Position numbers and translations under genes: made by a program
Part shown: piece after piece, positions 11,579 to 25,033 of the stretch
Layout of the letters: every line of letters starts with the position of its first letter
Numbering within the stretch: the stretch's first letter is position 1
From: Tupaia tana
Lineage: Eukaryota; Chordata; Mammalia; Scandentia; Tupaiidae
Assembly: GCA_026018925.1 (NCBI GenBank)
Contig: JAKSZU010000210.1
Coordinates: 248,001-312,000 of the forward strand
Direction: 5' to 3'
DNA: 64,000 nt
Notes under the pieces: generated by a model
The model's input: only the letters and a program-made list of their open reading frames with translations
Databases searched by the model: none
Told to the model about the DNA's origin: nothing

Positions 11579-14084
11579 CCTCAGAGACACAGAGACAGGG
11601 ATAGAAGGCCAGAGGGGCTTCCTACCACACTAGCTTTGCTTGCTGGAGGCTGAATTATGAGTAGAAAATCTTCATTTCGCCTGTGCCCTGAAATATCTAG
11701 TTCCCAGTATCCATGTGGAATCTTCTCAGAGAATGGCTCAACTCTCCTTCCTGGGAGAAAGGAGCAGAAGGGCTTATTAACAAAACAAAAGATGGAGCTG
11801 AGAGCCAGAGAGAAATTCTACCTTTAAAAAAAATCTTAAAAAGGAAAAAATTACCAAAAAAAATGAGGAGACAGGAGCAGAGAGAGACAGAGACCTCAGA
11901 GACACAGAGACAGGGATAGAAGGCCAGAGGGGCTCCCTACCACAATAGCTGTGCTTGCTTGAGGCTGAATTATGAGTAGAAAATCTTCATTTCGCCTGTG
12001 CCCTGAAATATCTAGTTCCCAGTATCCATGTGGAATCTTCTCAGAGAATGGCTCAACTCTCCTGCCTGGGAGAAAGGAGCAGAAGGGCTTATTAACAAAA
12101 CAAAAGATGGAGCTGAGAGCCAGAGAGAAATTCTACCTTTAAAAAAATCGTAAAAAGAAAAAATTACCAAAAAAAATATGAGGAGACCGGAACAGAGAGA
12201 GACTGAAACCTCAGAGACACAGAGACTGGGATAGAAGGCCAGAGGGGCTCCCTACCACACTAGCTTTGCTTGCTGGAGCCTGAATTATGAGTAGAATATC
12301 TTCATTTCGCCTGTACCCTGAAATATCTAGTTCCCAGTATCCATGTGGAAACTTCTCAGAATATGGCTCAACTCTCCTGCCTGGGAGAAAGGAGCAGAAG
12401 GGCTTATTAACAAAACAAAATATGGAGCTGAGAGCCGGATAGAAATTATACCTTTAAAAAAATCGTAAAAAGGAAAAATTACCAAAAAAAATGAGGAGAC
12501 AGGAGCACAGAGAGACAGAGACCTCAGAGACACAGAGACAGGGATAGAAGGCCAGAGGCGCTCCCTACCACACTAGCTTTGCATGCTGGAGGCTGAATTA
12601 TGAGTAGAAAATCTTCATTTCGCCTGTGCCCTGAAATATCTAGTTCCCAGTATCTATGTGGAAACTTCTCAGAGAATGGCTCAACTCTCCTTCCTGGGAG
12701 AAAGGAGCAGAAGGGCTTCTTAACAAAACAAAAGATGGAGCTGAGAGCCAGAGAGAAATTCTACCTTTAAAAAAAATCTTAAAAGGAAAAATAACCAAAA
12801 ATTTGAGGAGACAGGAGCAGAGAGAGACAGAGACCTCAGAGACACAGAGACAGGGATAGAAGGCCAGAGGGGCTCCCTACCACAATAGCTGTGCTTGCTG
12901 GAGGCTGAATTATGAGTAGAAAATCTTCATTTCGCCTGTGCTCTGAAATATCTAGTTCCCAGTATCCATGTGGAATCTTCTCAGAGAATGGCTCAACTCT
13001 CCTGCCTGGGAGAAAGGAGCAGAAGGGCTTATTAACAAAACAAAAGATGGAGCTGAGAGCCAGAGAGAAATTCTACCTTTAAAAAAATCGTAAACGGAAA
13101 AATTACCAAAAAAATTGAGGAGACAGGAGCAGAGAGAGACAGAGACCTCAGAGACACAGAGACAGGGATAGAGGGCCAGAGTGGCTCCTTACCACACTAG
13201 GTTTGCTTGCTGGAGGCTGAATTATGAGTAGAAAATCTTCATTTCGCCTGTGCCCTGAAATATTTAGTTCCCAGTATCCATGAGGAATCTTCTCAGAGAA
13301 TGGCTCAACTCTCCTGCCTGGGAGAAAGGAGCAGAAGGGCTTATTAACAAAACGAAAGATGGAGCTGAGAGCCAGAGAGAAATTCTACCTTTAAAAACAT
13401 CGTAAAAAGGAAAAATTACCAAAAAAAATGAGGGGAAATGAGCAGAGTGAGACAGAGACCTCAGAGACACAGAGACAGGGATAGAGGGCCAGAGGGACTC
13501 CCTACCACACTAGCTTTGCTTGCTGGAGGCTGAATTATGAGTAGAAAATCTTCATTTCGCCTGTGCCCTGAAATATCAAGTTCCCGGTATCCATGTGGAA
13601 TCTTCTCAGAGAATGGCTCAACTCTCCTGCCTGGGAGAAAGGAGCAGAAGGGCTTATTAACAAAACAAAAGATGGAACAGAGAGTCAGAGAGAAATTCTA
13701 CCTTTAAAAAATCGTAAAAAGGAAAAATTAACAAAAAAAAATGAGGAGACAGGAGCAGAGAGAGACAGAGACCTCAGAGACACAGAGACAAGGATAGAAG
13801 GCCAGAGGGGCTCCCTACCACACTAGCTTTGCTTGCTGGAGGCTGAATTATGAGTAGAAAATCTTCATTGCGCCTGTGCCCTGAAATATCTAGTTCCCAG
13901 TATCCATGTGGAATCTTCTCAGAGAATGGCTCAACTCTCCTGCCTGGGAGAAAGGAGCAGAAGGGCTTATTAACAAAACAAAAGATGGAGTTGAGAGCCA
14001 GAGAGAAATTATACATTTAAAAAAATCGTAAAAAGGAAAAATTACCAAAAAAAAAGAGGAGACAGGAGCAGAGAGAGACAGATG
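11579..14084 (+). repeat. 8-monomer HOR, copy 3 (type b)
   Basis: Length is 2506 bp. Type-b marks: atcttaaaaagg in the first monomer, gctgtgcttgcttgagg in the second, cagaatatgg with ctgcctggg and gagccggatagaaattat in the third (about 12350-12452), and ggaaaaataacc with atttgagg in the fourth. These marks recur only in copy 5. Confidence 0.93.
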
Positions 14085-16593
14085 CCTCAGAGACACAGAG
14101 ACAGGGATAGAAGGCCAGAGGGGCTTCCTATCACACTAGCTTTGCTTGCTGGAGGCTGAATTATGAGTAGAAAATCTTCATTTCGCCTGTGCCCTGAAAT
14201 ATCTAGTTCCCAGTATCCATGTGGAATCTTCTCAGAGAATGGCTCAACTCTCCTTCCTGGGAGAAAGGAGCAGAAGGGCTTATTAACAAAACAAAAGATG
14301 GAGCTGAGAGCCAGAGAGAAACTCTACCTTTAAAAAAAAATCGTAAAAAGGAAAAATTACCAAAAAAATTGAGGAGACAGGAGCAGAGAGAGACAGAGAC
14401 CTCAGAGACACAGAGACAGGGATAGAAGGCCAGAGGGGCTCCCTACCACAATAGCTGTGCTTGCTGGAGGCTGAATTATGAGTAGAAAATCTTCATTTCG
14501 CCTGTGCCCTGAAATATCTAGTTCCCAGTATCCATGTGGAATCTTCTCAGAGAATGGCTCAACTCTCCTGCCTGGGAGAAAGGAGCAGAAGGGCTTATTA
14601 ACAAAACAAAAGATGGAGCTGAGAGCCAGAGAGAAATTCTACCCTTAAAAAAATCGTAAAAAGAAAAATTACCAAAAATTATGAGGAGACCGGAACAGAG
14701 AGAGACTGAAACCTCAGAGACACAGAGACTGGGATAGAAGGCCAGAGGGGCTCCCTACCACACTAGCTTTGCTTGCTGGAGCCTGAATTATGAGTAGAAA
14801 ATCTTCATTTCGCCTGTGCCCTGAAATATCTAGTTCCCAGTATCCATGTGGAAACTTTTCGGAATATGGCTCAACTCTCCAGCCTGGGAGAAAGGAGCAG
14901 AAGGGCTTATTAACAAAACAAAATATGGAGCTGAGAGCCGGAGAGAAATTCTACCTTTAAAAAAATCGTAAAAAGGAAAAATTACCAAAAAAAAAAATGA
15001 GGAGACAGGAGCACAGAGAGACAGAGACCTCAGAGACACAGAGACTGGGATAGAAGGCCAGAGGCGCTCCCTACCACACTAGCTTTGCATGCTGGAGGCT
15101 GAATTATGAGTAGAAAATCTTCATTTCGCCTTTGCCCTGAAATATCTAGTTCCCAGTATCTATGTGGAAACTTCTCAGAGAATGGCTCAACTCTCCTTCC
15201 TGGGAGAAAGGAGCAGAAGGGCTTCTTAACAAAACAAAAGATGGAGCTGAGAGCCAGAGAGAAATTCTACCTTTAAAAAAAATCTTAAAAAGGAAAAATT
15301 ACCAAAAAAAATGAGGAGACAGGAGCAGAGAGAGACAGAGACCTCAGAGACACAGAGACAGGGATAGAAGGCCAGAGGGGCTCCCTACCACAATAGCTGT
15401 GCTTGCTGGAGGCTGAATTATGAGTAGAAAATCTTCATTTCGCCTGTGCTCTGAAATATCTAGTTCCCAGTATCCATGTGGAATCTTCTCAGAGAATGGC
15501 TCAACTCTCCTGCCTGGGAGAAAGGAGCAGAAGGGCTTATTAACAAAACAAAAGATGGAGCTGAGAGCCAGAGAGAAATTCTACCTTTAAAAAAATCGTA
15601 AAACGGAAAAATTACCAAAAAAATTGAGGAGACAGGAGCAGAGAGAGACAGAGACCTCAGAGACACAGAGACAGGGATAGAGGGCCAGAGTGGCTCCTTA
15701 CCACACTAGGTTTGCTTGCTGGAGGCTGAATTATGAGTAGAAAATCTTCATTTCGCCTGTGCCCTGAAATATTTAGTTCCCAGTATCCATGAGGAATCTT
15801 CTCAGAGAATGGCTCAACTCTCCTGCCTGGGAGAAAGGAGCAGAAGGGCTTATTAACAAAACGAAAGATGGAGCTGAGAGCCAGAGAGAAATTCTACCTT
15901 TAAAAACATCGTAAAAAGGAAAAATTACCAAAAAAAATGAGGGGAAATGAGCAGAGTGAGACAGAGACCTCAGAGACACAGAGACAGGGATAGAGGGCCA
16001 GAGGGACTCCCTACCACACTAGCTTTGCTTGCTGGAGGCTGAATTATGAGTAGAAAATCTTCATTTCGCCTGTGCCCTGAAATATCAAGTTCCCGGTATC
16101 CATGTGGAATCTTCTCAGAGAATGGCTCAACTCTCCTGCCTGGGAGAAAGGAGCAGAAGGGCTTATTAACAAAACAAAAGATGGAACAGAGAGTCAGAGA
16201 GAAATTCTACCTTTAAAAAATCGTAAAAAGGAAAAATTAACAAAAAAAAATGAGGAGACAGGAGCAGAGAGAGACAGAGACCTCAGAGACACAGAGACAA
16301 GGATAGAAGGCCAGAGGGGCTCCCTACCACACTAGCTTTGCTTGCTGGAGGCTGAATTATGAGTAGAAAATCTTCATTGCGCCTGTGCCCTGAAATATCT
16401 AGTTCCCAGTATCCATGTGGAATCTTCTCAGAGAATGGCTCAACTCTCCTGCCTGGGAGAAAGGAGCAGAAGGGCTTATTAACAAAACAAAAGATGGAGT
16501 TGAGAGCCAGAGAGAAATTATACATTTAAAAAAATCGTAAAAAGGAAAAATTACCAAAAAAAATGAGGAGACAGGAGCAGAGAGAGACAGATG
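14085..16593 (+). repeat. 8-monomer HOR, copy 4 (type a)
   Basis: Length is 2509 bp. It shares cttcctatcacac, gaaactctacc, cggaatatgg and ccagcctggg with copy 2. Its private changes are mainly A-run lengths: an A9 run near 14332 and an A11 run near 14987, the longest A-run seen in this part of the array. Confidence 0.93.
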
Positions 16594-18472
16594 CCTCAGA
16601 GACACAGAGACAGGGATAGAAGGCCAGAGGGGCTTCCTACCACACTAGCTTTGCTTGCTGGAGGCTGAATTATGAGTAGAAAATCTTCATTTCGCCTGTG
16701 CCCTGAAATATCTAGTTCCCAGTATCCATGTGGAATCTTCTCAGAGAATGGCTCAACTCTCCTTCCTGGGAGAAAGGAGCAGAAGGGCTTATTAACAAAA
16801 CAAAAGATGGAGCTGAGAGCCAGAGAGAAATTCTACCTTTAAAAAAAATCTTAAAAAGGAAAAATTACCAAAAAAAATGAGGAGACAGGAGCAGAGAGAG
16901 ACAGAGACCTCAGAGACACAGAGACAGGGATAGAAGGCCAGAGGGGCTCCCTACCACAATAGCTGTGCTTGCTTGAGGCTGAATTATGAGTAGAAAATCT
17001 TCATTTCGCCTGTGCCCTGAAATATCTAGTTCCCAGTATCCATGTGGAATCTTCTTAGAGAATGGCTCAACTCTCCTGCCTGGGAGAAAGGAGCAGAAGG
17101 GCTTATTAACAAAACAAAAGATGGAGCTGAGAGCCAGAGAGAAATTCTACCTTTAAAAAAATCGTAAAAAGAAAAAATTACCAAAAAAAATATGAGGAGA
17201 CCGGAACAGAGAGAGACTGAAACCTCAGAGACACAGAGACTGGGATAGAAGGCCAGAGGGGCTCCCTACCACACTAGCTTTGCTTGCTGGAGCCTGAATT
17301 ATGAGTAGAAAATCTTCATTTCGCCTGTACCCTGAAATATCTAGTTCCCAGTATCCATGTGGAAACTTCTCAGAATATGGCTCAACTCTCCTGCCTGGGA
17401 GAAAGGAGCAGAAGGGCTTATTAACAAAACAAAATATGGAGCTGAGAGCCGGATAGAAATTATACCTTTAAAAAAATCGTAAAAAGGAAAAATTACCAAA
17501 AAAAATGAGGAGACAGGAGCACAGAGAGACAGAGACCTCAGAGACACAGAGACAGGGATAGAAGGCCAGAGGCGCTCCCTACCACACTAGCTTTGCATGC
17601 TGGAGGCTGAATTATGAGTAGAAAATCTTCATTTCGCCTGTGCCCTGAAATATCTAGTTCCCAGTATCTATGTGGAAACTTCTCAGAGAATGGCTCAACT
17701 CTCCTTCCTGGGAGAAAGGAGCAGAAGGGCTTCTTAACAAAACAAAAGATGGAGCTGAGAGCCAGAGAGAAATTCTACCTTTAAAAAAAATCTTAAAAAG
17801 GAAAAATAACCAAAAATTTGAGGAGACAGGAGCAGAGAGAGACAGAGACCTCAGAGACACAGAGACAGGGATAGAAGGCCAGAGGGGCTCCCTACCACAA
17901 TAGCTGTGCTTGCTGGAGGCTGAATTATGAGTAGAAAATCTTCATTTCGCCTGTGCCCTGAAATATCTAGTTCCCAGTATCCATGTGGAATCTTCTCAGA
18001 GAATGGCTCAACTCTCCTGCCTGGGAGAATGGAGCAGAAGGGCTTATTAACAAAACAAAAGATGGAGCTGAGAGCCAGAGAGAAATTCTACCTTTAAAAA
18101 AATCGTAAAACGGAAAAATTACCAAAAAAACTGAGGAGACAGGAGCAGAGAGAGACAGAGACCTCAGAGACACAGAGACAGGGATAGAGGGCCAGAGTGG
18201 CTCCTTACCACACTAGCTTTGCTTGCTGGAGGCTGAATTATGAGTAGAAAATCTTCATTTCGCCTGTGCCCTGAAATATTTATTTCCCAGTATCCATGAG
18301 GAATCTTCTCAGAGAATGGCTCAACTCTCCTGCCTGGGAGAAAGGAGCAGAAGGGCTTATTAACAAAACGAAAGATGGAGCTGAGAGCCAGAGAGAAATT
18401 CTACCTTTAAAAACATCGTAAAAAGGAAAAATTACCAAAAAAATGCGGAGAAAGTGCAGAGAGAGACAGAGA
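16594..18472 (+). repeat. 8-monomer HOR, copy 5 (type b, truncated after six monomers)
   Basis: It matches copy 3 through its first five monomers, including gcttgagg, cagaatatgg, gagccggatag and ggaaaaataacc. The sixth monomer starts as expected (gtggctcctt, ccatgagg, aaaacatcg) but ends in atgcggagaaagtgcag, a tail otherwise found in the next block (about 21256 and 24380). This places the end of the 8-monomer array at about 18430-18460. Confidence 0.9.
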
Positions 18473-21400
18473 CCTCAGAGACACAGAGACAGGGATAGAG
18501 GGCCAGAGGGACTCCCTACCACACTAGCTTTGCTTGCTGGAGGCTGAATTATGAGTAGAAAATCTTCATTTCGCCTGTGCCCTGAAATATCAAGTTCCCA
18601 GTATCCATGTGGAATCTTCTCAGAGAATGGCTCAACTCTCCTGCCTGGGAGAAAGGAGCAGAAGGGCTTATTAACAAAACAAAAGATGGAGTTGAGAGCC
18701 AGATAGAAATTCTACCTTTAAAAAAATCGTAAAAAGGAAAAAGTACCAAAAGAAATGAGGAGACAGGAGCAGAGAGAGACAGAGACCTCAGAGACACAGA
18801 GACAGGGATAGAAGGCCAGAGGGGCTCCCTACCACACTAGCTTTGCTTGTTGGAGGCTGAATTATGAATAGAAAATCTTCATTGCGCCTGTGCCCTGAAA
18901 TATCTAGTTCCCAGTATCCATGTGGAATCTTCTCAGAGAATGGCTCAACTCTCCTGCCTGGGAGAAAGGAGCTGAAGGGCTTATTAACAAAACAAAAGAT
19001 GGAGCTGAGAGCCAGAGAGAAATTCTACCTTTAAAAAAATCGTAAAAAGGAAAAATTACCCAAAAAAATGAGGAGACAGGAGCAGAGAGAGACAGAGACC
19101 TCAGAGACACAGAGACAGGGATAGAAGGCCAGAGGGGCTCCCTACCACACGAGCTTTGCCTGCTGGAGTCTGAATTATGAGTAGAAAATCTTCATTTCGC
19201 CTGTGCCATGAAATATCTAGTTCCCAGTATCCATGTGGAATCTTCTCAGAGAATGGCTCAACTCTCCTGCCTGGGAGAAAGGAGCAGAAGGGCTTATTAA
19301 CAAAACGAAAGATGGAGCTGAGAGCCAGAGAGAAATTCTACCTTTAAAAAAATCGTAAAAAGGAAAAATTACCAAAAAAAAGAGGAGAAATAGCAGAGAG
19401 AGACAGAGACCTCAGAGACACTGAGAAAGGGATAGAGGGCCAGAGGGACTCCCTACCACACTAGCTTTGCTTGCTGGAGGCTGAATTATGAGTAGAAAAT
19501 CTTAATTTCGCCTGTGCCCTGAAATATCAAGTTCCCGGTATCCATGTGGAATCTTCTCAGAGAATGGCTCAACTCTCCTGCCTGGGAGAAAGGAGCAGAA
19601 GGGCTTATTAACAAAACAAAAGATGGAGCAGAGAGTCAGAGAGAAATTCTTCCTTTAAAAAATCGTAAAAAGGAAAAATTAACAAAAAAAATGAGGAGAC
19701 AGGAGCAGAGAGAGACAGAGACCTAAGAGACACAGAGACAAGGATAGAAGGCCAGAGGGGCTCCCTACCACACTAGATTTGCTTGCTTGAGGCTGAATTA
19801 TGAGTAGAAAATCTTGATTTCGCCTGTGCCCTGAAATATCTAGTTCCCAGTATCCATGTGGAATCTTCTCAGAGAATGGCTCAACTCTCCTGCCTGGGAG
19901 AAAGGAGCAGAAGGGCTTATTAACAAAACAAAAGATGGAGTTGAGAGCCAGAGAGAAATTATACATTTAAAAAAATCGTAAAAAGGAAAAATTACCAAAA
20001 AAAATGAGGAGACAGGAGCAGAGAGAGACAGATGCCTCAGAGACACAGAGACAGGGATAGAAGGCCAGAGGGGCTCCCTACCACACTAGCTTTGCTTGCT
20101 GGAGGCTGAATTATGAGTAGAAAATCTTCATTTCGCCTGTGCCCTGAAATATCTTGTTCCCATTATCCATGTGGAATCTTCTCAGAGAATGGCTCAACTC
20201 TCCTGCCTGGGAGAAAGGAGCAGAAGGGCTTATTAACTAAACAAAAGATGGAGCTGGGAGCCAGAGAGAAATTCTAACTTTAAAAAAATCGTAAAAAGGA
20301 AAAATTACCAAAAAAAATGAGGAGACAGGAGCAGAGAGAGACAGAAACCTCAGAGACACAGAGACAGGGATAGAAGGCCAGAGGGGCTCCCTACCACACT
20401 AGCTTTGCTTGCTGGAGGCTGAATTATGAGTAGAAAATCTTCATTTCGCCTGTGCCCTGAAATATCTAGTTCCCAGTATCCATGTGGAATCTTCTCAGAG
20501 AATGGCTCAACTCTCCTTCCTGGGAGAAAGGGGCAGAAGGGCTTATTAACAAAACAAAAGATGGAGCTGAGAGCCAGAGAGAAATTCTACCTTTAAAAAA
20601 AATCTTAAAAAGGAAAAATTACCAAAAAAATTGAGGAGACAGGAGCAGAGAGAGACAGAGACCTCAGAGACACAGAGACAGGGATAGAAGGCCAGAGGGG
20701 CTCCCTACCACAATAGCTGTGCTTGCTTGAGGCTGAATTATGAGTAGAAAATCTTCATTTCGCCTGTGCCCTGAAATATCTAGTTCCCAGTATCCATGTG
20801 GAATCTTTTCAGAGAATGGCTCAACTCTCCTGCCTGGGAGAAAGGAGCAGAAGGGCTTATTAACAAAACAAAAGATGGAGCTGAGAGCCAGAGAGAAATT
20901 CTACCTTTAAAAAATCGTAAAACGGAAAAATTACCAAAAAAATTGAGGAGACAGGAGCAGAGAGAGACAGAGACCTCAGAGACACAGAGACAGGGATAGA
21001 GGGCCAGAGTGGCTCCCTACCACACTAGCTTTGCTTGCTGGAGGCTGAATTATGAGTAGAAAATCTTCATTTCGCCTGTGCCCTGAAATATTTAGTTCCC
21101 AGTATCCATGAGGAATCTTCTCAGAGAATGGCTCAACTCTCCTGCCTGGGAGAAAGGAGCAGAAGGGCTTATTAACAAAACGAAAGATGGAGCTGAGAGC
21201 CAGAGAGAAATTCTAACTTTAAAAAAATCGTAAAAAGGAAAAATTACCAAAAAAAATGCGGAGAAAGTGCAGAGAGAGACAGTGACCTCAGAGACACAGA
21301 GACAGGGATAGAGGGCCAGAGGGACTCCCTACCACACTAGCTTTGCTTGCTGGAGGCTGAATTATGAGTAGAAAGTCTTCATTTCGCCTGTGCCCTGAAA

Positions 21401-21909
21401 TATCAAGTTCCCAGTATCCATGTGGAATCTTCTCAGAGAATGGCTCAACTCTCCTGCCTGGGAGAAAGGAGCAGAAGGGCTTCTTAACAAAACAAAATAT
21501 GGAGCAGAGAGTCAGAGAGAAATTCTACCTTTAAAAAATCGTAAAAAGGAAAAATTAACAAAAAAATGAGGAGACAGGAGCAGAGAGAGACAGAGACCCC
21601 AGAGACACACAGACAAGGATAGAAGGCCAGAGGGGCTCCCTACCACACTAGCTTTGCTTGCTGGAGGCTGAATTATGAGTAGAAAATCTTCGTTTCTCCT
21701 GTGCCCTGAAATATCTTGTTCCCATTATCCATGTGGAATCTTCTCAGAGAATGGCTCAACTCTCCTGCCTGGGAGAAAGGAGCAGAAGGGATTATTAACA
21801 AAACGAAAGATGGAGCTGAGAGCCAAAGAGAAATTCTACCTTTAAAAAAATCGAAAAAAGGAAAAATTACCAAAAAAATTGAGGGGAAATGAGCAGAGAG
21901 AGACAGAGA
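18473..21909 (+). repeat. 11-monomer (3437 bp) duplication, copy 1
   Basis: Rare marks recur 3437 bp downstream: gagccagatagaaattc with aaaaagtaccaaaagaaatg (about 18690-18755), ttgttggagg with tgaatag, ggagctgaagggc, tgccatgaa, cttaatttcgcc, and actagatttgcttgcttgagg with cttgatttcg. After about 20035 the offset becomes 3124 because copy 2 lacks the monomer at 20035-20347. Confidence 0.88.
20035..20347 (+). repeat. Monomer present in copy 1 and skipped in copy 2 of the 11-monomer duplication
   Basis: Diagnostics are cttgttcccattatcc, taactaaac, gagctgggagcc and ctaacttt. The expected place in copy 2 (about 23472) is instead a ctagttccc/ctgcatggg monomer whose 3' half resembles the following unit. 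The nearest relatives are 25659-25971 and the equivalent unit 5.0 kb further on. Confidence 0.75.
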
Positions 21910-22222
21910 CCTCAGAGACACAGAGACAGTGATAGAGGGCCAGAGGGACTCCCTACCACACTAGCTTTGCTTGCTGGAGGCTGAATTATGAGTAGAAAAT
22001 CTTCATTTCGCCTGTGCCCTGAAATATCAAGTTCCCGGTATCCATGTGGAATCTTCTCAGAGAATGGCTCAACTCTCCTGCCTGGGAGAAAGGAGCAGAA
22101 GGGCTTATTAACAAAACAAAAGATGGAGTTGAGAGCCAGATAGAAATTCTACCTTTAAAAAAATCGTAAAAAGGAAAAAGTACCAAAAGAAATGAGGAGA
22201 CAGGAGCAGAGAGAGACAGAGA
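21910..22222 (+). other. Hybrid (junction) monomer of the 11-monomer duplication
   Basis: The 5' part carries cagtgatag, gggactcc and cccggtat like the monomer at 25034. The 3' part carries gagttgagagccagatag and aaaaagtacc like the monomer at 18473. The switch lies between about 22035 and 22127, which is what an in-register unequal exchange between these two classes would leave. Confidence 0.8.
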
Positions 22223-25033
22223 CCTCAGAGACACAGAGACAGGGATAGAAGGCCAGAGGGGCTCCCTACCACACTAGCTTTGCTTGTTGGAGGCTGAATT
22301 ATGAATAGAAAATCTTCATTTCGCCTGTGCCCTGAAATATCTAGTTCCCAGTATCCATGTGGAATCTTCTCAGAGAATGGCTCAACTCTCCTGCCTGGGA
22401 GAAAGGAGCTGAAGGGCTTATTAACAAAACAAAAGATGGAGCTGAGAGCCAGAGAGAAATTCTACCTTTAAAAAAATCGTAAAAAGGAAAAATTACCCAA
22501 AAAAATGAGGAGACAGGAGCAGAGAGAGACAGAGACCTCAGAGACACAGAGACAGGGATAGAAGGCCAGAGGGGCTCCCTACCACAAGAGCTTTGTTTGC
22601 TGGAGTCTGAATTATGAGTAGAAAATCTTCATTTCGCCTGTGCCATGAAATATCTAGTACCCAGTATCCATGTGGAATCTTCTCAGAGAATGGCTCAACT
22701 CTCCTGCCTGGGAGAAAGGAGCAGAAGGGCTTATTAACAAAACGAAAGATGGAGCTGAGAGCCAGAGAGAAATTCTACCTTTAAAAAAATCGTAAAAAGG
22801 AAAAATTACCAAAAAAATGAGGAGAAATAGCAGAGAGAGACAGAGACCTCAGAGACACAGAGACAGGGATAGAGGGCCAGAGGGACTCCCTACCACACTA
22901 GCTTTGCTTGCTGGAGGCTGAATTATGAGTAGAAAATCTTAATTTCGCCTGTGCCCTGAAATATCAAGTTCCCGGTATCCATGTGGAATCTTCTCAGAGA
23001 ATGGCTCAACTCTCCTGCCTGGGAGAAAGGAGCAGAAGGGCTTATTAACAAAACAAAAGATGGAGCAGAGAGTCAGAGAGAAATTCTACCTTTAAAAAAT
23101 CGTAAAAAGGAAAAATTAACAAAAAAAATGAGGAGACAGGAGCAGAGAGAGACAGAGACCTGAGAGACACAGAGAAAAGGATAGAAGGCCAGAGGGGCTC
23201 CCTACCACACTAGATTTGCTTGCTTGAGGCTGAATTATGAGTAGAAAATCTTGATTTCGCCTGTGCCCTGAAATATCTAGTTCCCAGTATCCATGTGGAA
23301 TCTTCTCAGAGAATGGCTCAACTCTCCTGCCTGGGAGAAAGGAGCAGAAGGGCTTATTAACAAAACAAAAGATGGAGTTGAGAGCCAGAGAGAAATTATA
23401 CATTTAAAAAAATCGTAAAAAGGAAAAATTACCAAAAAAAATGAGGAGACAGGAGCAGAGAGAGACAGAAACCTCAGAGACACAGAGACAGGGATAGAAG
23501 GCCAGAGGGGCTCCCTACCACACTAGCTTTGCTTGCTGGAGGCTGAATTATGAGTAGAAAATCTTCATTTCGCCTGTGCCCTGAAATATCTAGTTCCCAG
23601 TATCCATGTGGAATCTTCTCAGAGAATGGCTCAACTCTCCTGCATGGGAGAAAGGAGCAGAAGGGCTTATTAACAAAACAAAAGATGGAGCTGAGAGCCA
23701 GAGAGAAATTCTACCTTTAAAAAAAATCGTAAAAAGGAAAAATTACCAAAAAAATTGAGGAGACAGGAGCAGAGAGAGACAGAGACCTCAGAGACACAGA
23801 GACAGGGATAGAAGGCCAGAGGGGCTCCCTACCACAATAGCTGTGCTTGCTTGAGGCTGAATTATGAGTAGAAAATCTTCATTTCGCCTGTGCCCTGAAA
23901 TATCTAGTTCCCAGTATCCATGTGGAATCTTTTCAGAGAATGGCTCAACTCTCCTGCCTGGGAGAAAGGAGCAGAAGGGCTTATTAACAAAACAAAAGAT
24001 GGAGCTGAGAGCCAGAGAGAAATTCTACCTTTAAAAAATCGTAAAACGGAAAAATTACCAAAAAAATTGAGGAGACAGGAGCAGAGAGAGACAGAGACCT
24101 CAGAGACACAGAGACAGGGATGGAGGGCCAGAGTGGCTCCCTACCACACTAGCTTTGCTTGCTGGAGGCTGAATTATGAGTAGAAAATCTTCATTTCGCC
24201 TGTGCCCTGAAATATTTAGTTCCCAGTATCCATGAGGAACCTTCTCAGAGAATGGCTCAACTCTCCTGCCTGGGAGAAAGGAGCAGAAGGGCTTATTAAC
24301 AAAACGAAAGATGGAGCTGAGAGCCAGAGAGAAATTCTAACTTTAAAAAAATCGTAAAAAGGAAAAATTACCAAAAAAAATGCGGAGAAAGTGCAGAGAG
24401 AGACAGAGACCTCAGAGACACAGAGACAGGGATAGAGGGCCAGAGGGACTCCCTACCACACTAGCTTTGCTTGCTGGAGGCTGAATTATGAGTAGAAAGT
24501 CTTCATTTCGCCTGTGCCCTGAAATATCAAGTTCCCAGTATCCATGTGGAATCTTCTCAGAGAATGGCTCAACTCTCCTGCCTGGGAGAAAGGAGCAGAA
24601 GGGCTTCTTAACAAAACAAAATATGGAGCAGAGAGTCAGAGAGAAATTCTACCTTTAAAAAATCGTAAAAAGGAAAAATTAACAAAAAAATGAGGAGACA
24701 GGAGCAGAGAGAGACAGAGACCTCAGAGACACACAGACAAGGATAGAAGGCCAGAGGGGCTCCCTACCACACTAGCTTTGCTTGCTGGAGGCTGAATTAT
24801 GAGTAGAAAATCTTCGTTTCTCCTGTGCCCTGAAATATCTTGTTCCCATTATCCATGTGGAATCTTCTCAGAGAATGGCTCAACTCTCCTGCCTGGGAGA
24901 AAGGAGCAGAAGGGATTATTAACAAAACGAAAGATGGAGCTGAGAGCCAAAGAGAAATTCTACCTTTAAAAAAATCGAAAAAAGGAAAAATTACCAAAAA
25001 AAATGAGGGGAAATGAGCAGAGAGAGACAGAGA
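21910..25033 (+). repeat. Duplication copy 2, 10 monomers (one lost)
   Basis: Monomers from 21910 to 23471 match 18473-20034 (offset 3437). Monomers from about 23472 to 25033 match 20348-21909 (offset 3124). The monomer corresponding to 20035-20347 (cttgttcccattatcc, taactaaac, gagctggga) is absent here, but a close relative lies at 25659-25971. Private changes include cctgagagac with agaaaagg near 23160 and gatggaggg near 24120. Confidence 0.87.
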
